DNA from: Desulfohalobiaceae bacterium
Lineage (GTDB): Bacteria; Desulfobacterota; Desulfovibrionia; Desulfovibrionales; Desulfothermaceae
DNA: 36,114 bases
Assembly (NCBI GenBank): GCA_021737615.1
Contig: JAIPDR010000009.1
Coordinates: forward strand, 1-36,114
Direction: 5' to 3'
A program made the position numbers and the translations under genes. Below, in pieces: positions 1-7,007 of this stretch (positions are counted from its first letter, which is position 1; every line of letters begins with the position of its first letter). The notes beneath the pieces are model-generated. The model was not told the origin of the DNA. It saw only the letters and a program-made list of their open reading frames with translations, and did not search any database.

Positions 1-102
1 GGGGAATACGCCGAAGAGATTTACAAGGCTGTAATATCCACAGTATACGCGGCTGCTATTGATTTCTTTGGCTTTAATGAGGAATTACATCAAAGATATT
101 AG
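1..102 (+). CDS. 3' end of an unidentified protein (cut by left edge)
   Basis: Reading frame 1 is open from the first base to a TAG stop at 100-102 and gives 33 residues, rich in Ala, Ile, Tyr and Phe, ending in EELHQRY. The start and any diagnostic domain lie outside the window, so no family can be assigned. It is on the same strand as the MFS gene that begins 39 bases later and could be the upstream member of that operon. By analogy with STAS-containing partner-switching loci it might be a regulator, but nothing in these 33 residues shows that. Confidence 0.5.
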   Translation, partial: GEYAEEIYKAVISTVYAAAIDFFGFNEELHQRY

Positions 103-141
103 ATAGTTAAACTACAATCATCAAGTCCGAAAGTTGAGTGC

Positions 142-2574
142 ATGAAACTAAGCGACAAAAAAGGCATCGTGATTGTTCTGTGTGCCATGACCATCCTCGT
201 CCTGGCCTTCATCTTCAATATAACGCTTGCCTTGAGTTCTCTTCAGAAACTGCATGTCGATTCCCGGGTTTCTCAACTGAAACTCGTGGGCAAGGATCTC
301 AAACAGAACATAGAAAAAGGACTGGGGTTCGGAAAGAAGCTGAAAAAATTTGTCGGCATGGAGAAAAAACTGGCGGAAACCAGGAACCATATGCGGGCAA
401 TGTCCAAAATCCAGGACCTGGATATTTCGATTGTCCTCAAAGACCAAAGCATACCGTTTTATACCGCTCAAAATCCCCCGCAGAGCCGGACATTCTTGAC
501 GGATGCCGGACAAGATCTCTTGCAGGCCGCATCAAAAAAGCGTCTGCCCGAACCCTGGCATTTTAAAAGCGACGATGATTACTTCCTGATCATTCCAATC
601 TGGGACAGTTTCCAACAACAGCCAGCCATAATTTTAATCCGTTTTGCTTCTGCAGAAACCAAGGACCTGATTGTCCAAATGCTGAAGCAGAACATACGAC
701 TCGTATTTTTGATCCTGGTTGGATGTTTCTTGCTTCTGTTATTATTATTGCGATTCAGTACACCTCAAGAAATTGGAATCTATAATTTCCCCAAAAAAAG
801 GATATTTACAATTGTATTCATTTCAATACTGCTCGGGCATATTATATTCAGTGCTGTTAACCTGAAATTGTTTAAAGAGTATTACCTTCAGATTACCAGA
901 ACAAAGGCAGCCACTCTTTCAACTATCATAAAAGAAGATATAGAGTTTTTGTTGGAAAAAGGCCTTACAATCGATAAACTGTATAAGATGGAAGAAAGTT
1001 TACAGGAAATAGTCAGACTCAATCCTGAATTCAACAGTATTTTTATCTTTGACAAAAATCTAAAGCCTTTATTTATGGGTTCTCAAGTTTCCAGGGTAAA
1101 TTTCACCACAGATCCCGACCAGGCGCAAATCGGACTGGAGCATATAATAAAAATTGTCCCGGAATATAATACTACTACCAGCATTGGCCACAACAATGAA
1201 CCGCAGGGATACATAACCACTAATATTGACCGCAAGTCCTTGATGCAGAAGGGCTATTCCCTCCTGTTGGATTCAGGGACCATACTGGCCATAACCATCT
1301 TTTTCATTGTCGAACTGCTTATATTGATGATTTTTTACATCCAGGGCCGGCTGACGGAGTCTGCGGGCCTTGTCCGCAGTCACCTCGGAGCCGTCAGGCC
1401 GGCTGCATTTTTATTCCTCTTCGGGGTCGATGTATCCAAAGCCTTCCTGCCTCTGTACATGCAACAGATCTATGAGCCGCTGCTGGGCCTGTCCAGGGAA
1501 ATCGTCATAGCCCTTCCCATTTCTGCCGAACTGCTGTCCACCGCCCTCGGTTTTTTCGTTGCCGGAGCCTGGATCGATAAAAGAGGCTGGCACGAACCTC
1601 TTGTTTTCGGCCTGTTCCTGGGGGTCATCGGTCAGATATATTCCTGGCTGGCCCTTGACCCGGTGAACCTGATCCTGGCCAGGACCCTTGTCGGGCTGGG
1701 CTATGGATTCATCGCCATGGCCTGCCAGGGATACGTACTCAAATTCGCGGATGAATCCAACAAGGCCCAGGGACTGTCCGGACTGGGCGCGGGAATCATC
1801 GCCGGGAGCATCTGCGGAGGGGCAGCCGGGGCCATGCTGGCCGAACGTATAGGCTTTTCCTCTGTTTTCCTGTGCGGTGTGGTCCCCATCGTGTGTGTCT
1901 TCTTTTACTTCCTGATTTTCCTGCGTCCGGCCATAGGACTTTCCGGCACGAAGAAGCAGGAAGAACGGCCGCAACCGACCAACCCGAGACAAATCTTTCA
2001 ATTTATAGGAAACAAGCATGTCCTCATGCTGCTTCTATGCATCAACTTCCCGATTGCCATAGCCATTGTGGGGCTCCTGGATTATTTTGTCCCGGTCTAT
2101 CTGAACCGGATGGGTATCTCGGAATCCAACATCGGACGCATCCTGATGCTCTATGGAATCTGCCTCATTTATCTGGCCCCTCTCATCAGTCGCTCCGTGG
2201 ACAAAAGCGAAAGGAAACAAGACTATATTATAGTCCAGGGATTACTGGGAGGGCTGACTTTTGTAGTCTTCTATTTTCTGGGCGGCCTGCCTGCAATCAT
2301 CCTGGCCGTCATTATATTGGGCCTCTCCGACAGCCTCAATGACGCAAGTTTGTCCTATATGCTCAATCTGAAAATCTCCAGGGCCATAGGCCAGTCCAAG
2401 GCCCTGGGACTCTTCAATACCATCATCAGGGGGGGACAGCTGCTTGGTCCCCTGGTCTTTGGAGGACTCATAGCCACCGCAAACATAGAATACTCGGTCG
2501 CTGTTTTCGGTTTTCTGCTTGTTTTGTTAAGCATCATTTATGTACTCTTCAGTTTATTGGCTAAATCAAAATGA
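142..2574 (+). CDS. MFS transporter with N-terminal double sensor-like module
   Basis: This is an 810-residue membrane protein. The C-terminal half (about residue 415 onward) has about twelve hydrophobic segments. The loop AGAWIDKRG (about residues 475-483) resembles the major facilitator motif A between helices 2 and 3. The N-terminal 400 residues are unusual for the family. TM1 (about 9-31) is followed by an extracytoplasmic segment of about 150 residues, a TM around 187-206, another TM around 219-240, a second extracytoplasmic segment of about 135 residues, and a TM around 376-400. This looks like two tandem Cache/sensor-type modules attached to a transporter; typical MFS proteins are 400-450 residues. 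The start ATG at 142 has only a weak Shine-Dalgarno sequence. The stop overlaps the start region of the epimerase-like gene, implying translational coupling. Substrate and direction are unknown; export of a small molecule is the inference from the adjacent racemase-like gene. Confidence 0.82.
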   Translation: MKLSDKKGIVIVLCAMTILVLAFIFNITLALSSLQKLHVDSRVSQLKLVGKDLKQNIEKGLGFGKKLKKFVGMEKKLAETRNHMRAMSKIQDLDISIVLKDQSIPFYTAQNPPQSRTFLTDAGQDLLQAASKKRLPEPWHFKSDDDYFLIIPIWDSFQQQPAIILIRFASAETKDLIVQMLKQNIRLVFLILVGCFLLLLLLLRFSTPQEIGIYNFPKKRIFTIVFISILLGHIIFSAVNLKLFKEYYLQITRTKAATLSTIIKEDIEFLLEKGLTIDKLYKMEESLQEIVRLNPEFNSIFIFDKNLKPLFMGSQVSRVNFTTDPDQAQIGLEHIIKIVPEYNTTTSIGHNNEPQGYITTNIDRKSLMQKGYSLLLDSGTILAITIFFIVELLILMIFYIQGRLTESAGLVRSHLGAVRPAAFLFLFGVDVSKAFLPLYMQQIYEPLLGLSREIVIALPISAELLSTALGFFVAGAWIDKRGWHEPLVFGLFLGVIGQIYSWLALDPVNLILARTLVGLGYGFIAMACQGYVLKFADESNKAQGLSGLGAGIIAGSICGGAAGAMLAERIGFSSVFLCGVVPIVCVFFYFLIFLRPAIGLSGTKKQEERPQPTNPRQIFQFIGNKHVLMLLLCINFPIAIAIVGLLDYFVPVYLNRMGISESNIGRILMLYGICLIYLAPLISRSVDKSERKQDYIIVQGLLGGLTFVVFYFLGGLPAIILAVIILGLSDSLNDASLSYMLNLKISRAIGQSKALGLFNTIIRGGQLLGPLVFGGLIATANIEYSVAVFGFLLVLLSIIYVLFSLLAKSK

Positions 2575-2575
2575 C

Positions 2576-3679
2576 ATGAAACAAGTACCTTTTGCCAAAT
2601 TCACCGTGAATGGAAACAATTTTGTCCTTTTGGACGAATCCAGAGAACAATTGCTGACCGAAAGCCAGAAGGCCGAGTTTGCTTTTTTCGCCACCAACAT
2701 GAATTTCGGGATCGGAGCGGACAACCTGCTGATAATCCAGCCCGCCTCTTGGAAAACATTCCGGGAAATAAACGATTACAGGAATTACTGGGAGCAGATG
2801 CCCGGTTTTTACAATGCGGAATTGATCTTCCGCATGCTGGAACCAGACGGACAGGAAGCCCTGTGCTGTGGAAACGGACTCTTGTGCGTGGCCAAACATC
2901 TGTTTGAGTCCTATAACCGAAGGTCTGTACAGGTCGTGGCCGGAATACCCAATACGGTCTTCAATCTCTTAAAAATCGGAACCGAAAGCAAAACCTCGAC
3001 CAACTGGGTGCAATTCTCTTCCCAGCCCCCCTCGGGCCCCGATTGTCCGGCCCTTTTAGACGACGGCCAGGCGGCCGGAAGCCCGCAGCGCTTTGAGTTC
3101 CCCATCACCTTCGAAAGAAACAGCGACCTTGTCCTGCTGACCCGGATCAGCCCCTTTGTTCTGAAAGGGTATTATGTCGGATTCGGCGAGCCCCATCTGG
3201 TTTTTTTCTCCAGCGACAACCGCCTGCCTGAAGATTTTAGCGAGGCTGTCTTCCCGGGAAAGTCGGTTGTGGACAAACGCAAGGAAATCAATGGACCGTA
3301 TTATACCCACAGCCGGGACCTGTTCCAGTCCCTGGGCATGTATTTCAAGACGAATTTCCAGGAGCAGTTCCCCGGGGGCATAAACATCAACTTCGTACAC
3401 AGCCGGGTATTAACGGAGGAGAGGGTCATCGAATACCGAACCTTTGAAAGGGGAATCTTCAAGGAAACACTGGCCTGCGGCACCGGGGCCCTGGCCATCG
3501 CCCTGACCGCGTTTTTTCTGGGCTTGATCGATAGAAACGAAATCCAGGCCAGACCTTACTGGTCGGGAAAAAACAAGAGCGGCAACAGCCTGCGCATTCA
3601 AAAGCTCGGCCCATCCTTTTTGTATTCCGGCAGGCCTTGTCTGCTGTTTCAGGGGAGCTGCGGCCATGTCCGGAGCTAA
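2576..3679 (+). CDS. DapF-like cofactor-independent amino-acid epimerase/racemase
   Basis: A 367-residue protein that follows the diaminopimelate epimerase pattern throughout. It has an N-terminal FAKFTVNGNNFVLLD segment, a first catalytic-cysteine motif ALCCGNG (Cys98), a VGFGEPHLVFF segment, and the second half-site with FERG (about 290-293) and LACGTGA (Cys301). DapF enzymes invert an amino-acid alpha carbon with a two-cysteine thiolate pair. Both cysteines are kept, but the usual GNGxR reads GNGLL and the protein is about 90 residues longer than DapF, with inserts near residues 60-80 and 130-180. It may therefore be a racemase of another substrate rather than the lysine-pathway enzyme. 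The ATG at 2576 was chosen over an in-frame ATG at 2540 because it starts the conserved N terminus one base after the MFS stop. It overlaps or abuts the next gene. Confidence 0.8.
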   Translation: MKQVPFAKFTVNGNNFVLLDESREQLLTESQKAEFAFFATNMNFGIGADNLLIIQPASWKTFREINDYRNYWEQMPGFYNAELIFRMLEPDGQEALCCGNGLLCVAKHLFESYNRRSVQVVAGIPNTVFNLLKIGTESKTSTNWVQFSSQPPSGPDCPALLDDGQAAGSPQRFEFPITFERNSDLVLLTRISPFVLKGYYVGFGEPHLVFFSSDNRLPEDFSEAVFPGKSVVDKRKEINGPYYTHSRDLFQSLGMYFKTNFQEQFPGGININFVHSRVLTEERVIEYRTFERGIFKETLACGTGALAIALTAFFLGLIDRNEIQARPYWSGKNKSGNSLRIQKLGPSFLYSGRPCLLFQGSCGHVRS

Positions 3680-3683
3680 GGAG
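3678..3683 (+). promoter_or_regulatory. Shine-Dalgarno deciding the start at 3690
   Basis: AAGGAG lies six bases before ATG 3690 and overlaps the TAA stop of the upstream epimerase-like gene. A competing site (AGGGGAG, 3651-3657) lies eight bases before an in-frame ATG at 3666, so initiation at 3666 cannot be excluded. Either way the two genes are translationally coupled. Confidence 0.55.
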
Positions 3684-3689
3684 CAGCAC

Positions 3690-5297
3690 ATGCCAGGCCC
3701 AAGACCCGCCAACCATTCCCTCTGCCTGTATTATCTTGAGCAACTGAAATCGTCCTTCCCCAGTATAGAAAGGATCTTGCACCAATACGCCCATCATAGC
3801 ATCGCCGACTATCTGAACACATTTCCCGAGGCTGTCCATGAGACGCTTCAAACGAGACAGGACCTTTATCAGGTCCTGTCCTGCATGTCGGCTCCCCTGC
3901 TCGGCAAACAGGTGGCCGGCAACCTCGTTGCCGATCTGGACAAGGACCCGACCATCCTGACCGTGAATCATCACGGCGTGGATTATTTCTCGCTTACCTT
4001 CCAGGCCGGCCTGCTTTTCGCTCTTCGCAAGTCCATGAGCCCAGGCAGGCTCAAGACGGCCCCTATCTTCTCCTGCAGTTCGATATCCATGGACAACCTG
4101 TCTTTCCCCAGGGGTTTGCTGCTGTATCAATCCGGCTCCATCACGGATAACTGGCGACCTCAAAAAATTCCCATTTTTCCCGCAAGATTGAAAAGCCAGC
4201 TAACCGGGCTCTGCAGGCCTATTACAGGAGACGCCCTGGCCCTGACCCGAAAAAATCTTGAGCACATAGCCCTTCAGGCCGATTCAGCGTCGATCCATTC
4301 CAGTGTCCTCGGGATCTTGGACGAGTCCTATTCAAACCCGGAAAATCTGTCTTTACAGAGCTATTCAGAGCAGGCGACCTACCTGAATTACACATTAGGG
4401 CAAAGGATAACAAAGGATTTGACGAACTTCCCCGCCCCTGTGTATCTGGACCTGGAAGCCATCTCCACGGGTTTGCTGACCATCGATCTTGCAGATTCCA
4501 GGAGCCTGGCCTGGAAATGCCTCTTTGACCCCGGGCTTCGGGATACTATTTTGAAATACCTGGACGGCAGCGCTGCCTGCTGGGAGCTTGGGCAATTAAA
4601 GCAGGCAGCCGCAGGTTGTGAAGGTCCTCCCGGGGATCTCAAGTGTGCCGGTACGGTTTTCTTCTGGGGAGTGGATGAGAAGAACAGGAGAATATCCTTA
4701 TACCTGTCGAGGGATAGCTGCAGCAGGCTCCACTTGATTGGAAGGGATATGTCCGGGCGGCAATGGTTTTACCCTTTTACCGAAGCGGATATCATGACCG
4801 CCCTTGAGAAGCAGGAACTCATTCCCTCGCTCTTTCTGTGTTTTCTGGTCCTGGCCTTTGCCAGGGGCATGATATGCGTGGGCGGAATTCATCAAAGCAG
4901 TTACTTGCAGGATATGCAGCAAAGACTGGTCGGATGCTTCAACGATACCCCGGGATACAAACAGGCTGCCTCGATCGTTTCGCAAGTCCCGACTCATACC
5001 TATTTAGACAACATGATCGCTGTTGCCAGTCTCATCGACAATCGTTATCTTGTTCCTGCAGGTCCTGTGGAAATCCTGGCCGGCAACGGGTTATGCAATG
5101 ACGATCTCAGGAAGATATCAGGGGTCAGCGTGCAGGAGGCTCACCTGGCGGCGCTTTTCGAAACGGTCAATGACCTGGACAAATCGGTCCAACCGGCTTC
5201 GCAGAAAAGGAAGGAGCTCATCGCAGACTACTCCAACCTGCTTCAATCCAGACTGGCTCTGGCCCGATGCGGTAACTCCCAGCCATTCACCAATTAA
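3690..5297 (+). CDS. Unrecognised protein of about 535 residues
   Basis: I do not recognise this family. The protein is soluble in composition, with no signal peptide and only one moderately hydrophobic stretch (SLFLCFLVLAFARGMICVGG, near residue 380), which is more likely a buried helix than a membrane anchor. Visible features include a VNHHGVDYFS segment near residue 90 with paired histidines, and scattered cysteines. No P-loop, GxGxxG dinucleotide fold or other catalytic signature was seen. It lies between the DapF-like racemase gene (overlapping or coupled) and the binding-protein gene (16 bases downstream), so a role in the same pathway is likely, perhaps modifying or using the racemase product. 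The start may instead be 3666 (8 residues longer). Confidence 0.75.
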   Translation: MPGPRPANHSLCLYYLEQLKSSFPSIERILHQYAHHSIADYLNTFPEAVHETLQTRQDLYQVLSCMSAPLLGKQVAGNLVADLDKDPTILTVNHHGVDYFSLTFQAGLLFALRKSMSPGRLKTAPIFSCSSISMDNLSFPRGLLLYQSGSITDNWRPQKIPIFPARLKSQLTGLCRPITGDALALTRKNLEHIALQADSASIHSSVLGILDESYSNPENLSLQSYSEQATYLNYTLGQRITKDLTNFPAPVYLDLEAISTGLLTIDLADSRSLAWKCLFDPGLRDTILKYLDGSAACWELGQLKQAAAGCEGPPGDLKCAGTVFFWGVDEKNRRISLYLSRDSCSRLHLIGRDMSGRQWFYPFTEADIMTALEKQELIPSLFLCFLVLAFARGMICVGGIHQSSYLQDMQQRLVGCFNDTPGYKQAASIVSQVPTHTYLDNMIAVASLIDNRYLVPAGPVEILAGNGLCNDDLRKISGVSVQEAHLAALFETVNDLDKSVQPASQKRKELIADYSNLLQSRLALARCGNSQPFTN

Positions 5298-5313
5298 ACC
5301 CCCGGAGGGAGGC

Positions 5314-6471
5314 ATGAAAAATTGCAGCAAGGTTTTTGTTTTTGGTTTTCTTTCATTTTTTCTTATCTGCATTTCCGCAGCATTTGCCGAAGATCAGGGG
5401 TTTGCCACCAAACCCGTCCGCAAGAACGGAGAAAAATGGAGGATCGGATACTATCAGGGAGGGGCCTACATCGATTACTTACGATATACTGAAAGTACGA
5501 TCAAAGGACTGATGGAACTCGGCTGGATCAAGAGCGAAGAACTCCCCCCCCGCCAGGGTGAACGTATCAAGCCCCTCTGGGACTGGCTGTCTGGAGATGC
5601 CGAAAGCGAATATATCGAATTTGTCGGGGATGCCTTTTATACAGCAGAGTGGGATCAGGAAAAAAGGCAGGAAGCTGCCGCCGGAGTCATCAAGCGGCTC
5701 AAAGATCCAAACGATCTGGACATGGTGCTGGCCCTCGGCACCTGGGCGGGTCAGGACCTGGCCAACGACCGGCACCAGACACCTGTTATCGTTATTTCGG
5801 CCAGCGACCCGGTGGGTTCGGGGATCATCAAGAGCGCCAGGGATTCCGGCTTCGGGCATGTCCACGCCAGGGTTGACCCCAACCGCTATTACCGCCAGAT
5901 AAGGATCTTCAGCGACATCATTGGCTTCAGCAGACTGGGGGTTGCCTACGAAGACAGCCAGGCGGGCCGGACTTATGCCGCTCTGGGGGACATTGAAAGG
6001 GCCTCCAAGGATACCGGTTTTGAAATATCCACCTGCCATACCCTGGGCGATATTCCGGATCAGGAAAAGGCCAATGCCAGCGTCATCAAATGCTATAAGG
6101 AGCTGGCCCAAAACTCCGATGCCGTGTATGTGACCGTACAAAGCGGGGTCAACAGCCAGACCCTGCCGGAACTGGTCAAGATTTTCAACAGCCATAACAT
6201 ACCGACGTTTTCCCAGGCCGGGTCGCAGGAGGTCAAGGCCGGAATTCTGCTGAGCATCGCCCAGGCCGATTACAAGTATGCCGGGCAATTCTGGGCCGAA
6301 ACCATTGCCGAAGTATTCAACGGAGCCCGGCCCGGCCAACTGCCCCAGGTATTTGAAGAACCGCCGAACATCGCCATCAACCTGAAAACGGCCGAGGAAA
6401 TCGGCTTTAATCCTCCGGTGGACGTCCTGGGAGCCGCGGACAGAATATTCCAGACCATAGAAAAACCCTGA
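5314..6471 (+). CDS. Exported ABC-type substrate-binding protein (PF04392-like)
   Basis: A 385-residue protein with a classic Sec signal peptide: basic N terminus, hydrophobic core at about 7-20, and probable cleavage after AFA at residue 25. The mature part resembles the ABC substrate-binding (TrpX/YtrF-like, periplasmic-binding type 1) family. It has an IGYYQGG opening strand, a DMVLALGTWAGQDLA segment, PVIVISASDPVGSGI, RLGVAYEDSQAGRTYA in the second lobe, and a terminal IAINLKTAEEIGF typical of this group. It should act in the periplasm, binding a small ligand. No permease or ATPase gene is adjacent, so it may serve as a ligand sensor for the neighbouring transporter, or may deliver to a transporter encoded elsewhere. 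The start at 5314 is fixed by a strong GGAGGGAGG at 5304-5312 and by the signal peptide; the upstream extension of the frame is not protein-like. Confidence 0.85.
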   Translation: MKNCSKVFVFGFLSFFLICISAAFAEDQGFATKPVRKNGEKWRIGYYQGGAYIDYLRYTESTIKGLMELGWIKSEELPPRQGERIKPLWDWLSGDAESEYIEFVGDAFYTAEWDQEKRQEAAAGVIKRLKDPNDLDMVLALGTWAGQDLANDRHQTPVIVISASDPVGSGIIKSARDSGFGHVHARVDPNRYYRQIRIFSDIIGFSRLGVAYEDSQAGRTYAALGDIERASKDTGFEISTCHTLGDIPDQEKANASVIKCYKELAQNSDAVYVTVQSGVNSQTLPELVKIFNSHNIPTFSQAGSQEVKAGILLSIAQADYKYAGQFWAETIAEVFNGARPGQLPQVFEEPPNIAINLKTAEEIGFNPPVDVLGAADRIFQTIEKP

Positions 6472-6493
6472 ATTCAGAGGGCCTTCCGGCTCT

Positions 6494-6507
6494 CGGTTTT
6501 CAAACCG
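6494..6507. terminator. Small hairpin between convergent genes (weak terminator candidate)
   Basis: CGGTTT-TC-AAACCG is a perfect short inverted repeat in the 48-base gap between the binding-protein stop and the STAS gene stop. Its symmetry would serve both strands, but there is no clear T-tract, so function as a terminator is only suggested by its location. Confidence 0.3.
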
Positions 6508-6519
6508 GCGGTTACGGGC

Positions 6520-6858
6520 CTAGATTTCGTCCAAAGCCGCCTCCATGGTATCGTAGATGGAAAAGATGCTGCTGAACCCGGAAATATCGAAGACCTCCTG
6601 GACCATGCCGTTCAAGCTGCACAGGATCAAATCCCCGCCCCGGGCCTTGAGTTTTTTCCCGGTGGACAGGATGCTCCGCAGACCGGCACTGCTTATATAT
6701 TCAAGATCTTCGAGTCCAACCAGCAAATGGGTGTCCCCTTCATCCAGACAGTTTGCGCATTCTTTTTCAAATTCAGGGGCATTGCCGGCATCCAACCGGC
6801 CGGAGACCTTTATGGTCATCACACCCTGTTCCCGTGAGCTGCAAAATTCCATGCTCAT
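6520..6858 (-). CDS. STAS-domain anti-sigma-factor antagonist
   Basis: A 112-residue single-domain protein of the SpoIIAA/RsbV family. The beta-strand/helix pattern is complete, and the signature DLEYISSAGLRSIL places the phosphorylatable serine at Ser57, immediately before AGLR. Members bind an RsbW/SpoIIAB-type kinase in the unphosphorylated state and free a sigma factor or other target; PP2C (SpoIIE/RsbU) phosphatases reverse the phosphorylation. Neither the kinase nor the phosphatase is in the window. The ATG at 6858 has GGGAG nine bases upstream. The gene converges on the binding-protein gene and is divergent from the sheath-like gene at 7008, with 149 bases between them in which I found no convincing promoter. 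Confidence 0.9.
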   Translation of the reverse strand: MSMEFCSSREQGVMTIKVSGRLDAGNAPEFEKECANCLDEGDTHLLVGLEDLEYISSAGLRSILSTGKKLKARGGDLILCSLNGMVQEVFDISGFSSIFSIYDTMEAALDEI

Positions 6859-6997
6859 TCACTCCCTGTTCGATAAAACCTTTTTACAAGCCGATACAAA
6901 CAATAAATTTTGAAACCGCAGTCCATTTCAAGACATGAGGATTTCATAATCTTGCAGTGACGAATGAGAGGGTTGAGTTTTCGTCCAAGCATCAGAT

Positions 6998-7003
6998 AAG
7001 GAG
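6998..7003 (+). promoter_or_regulatory. Shine-Dalgarno of the sheath-like gene
   Basis: AAGGAG lies four bases before ATG 7008. It decides this start over an in-frame GTG at 6957 that would add 17 unconserved residues. Confidence 0.65.
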
Positions 7004-7007
7004 CATT

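Noticed and set aside
5023-5313. In-frame upstream extension of the binding-protein gene
   Set aside because: It overlaps the unknown 535-residue gene in another frame, lacks a ribosome site, and would bury the signal peptide; the strong site before 5314 is decisive.
5479-6339. 286-codon minus-strand frame
   Set aside because: Antisense shadow of the binding-protein gene; Gly/Pro-rich translation without family features.
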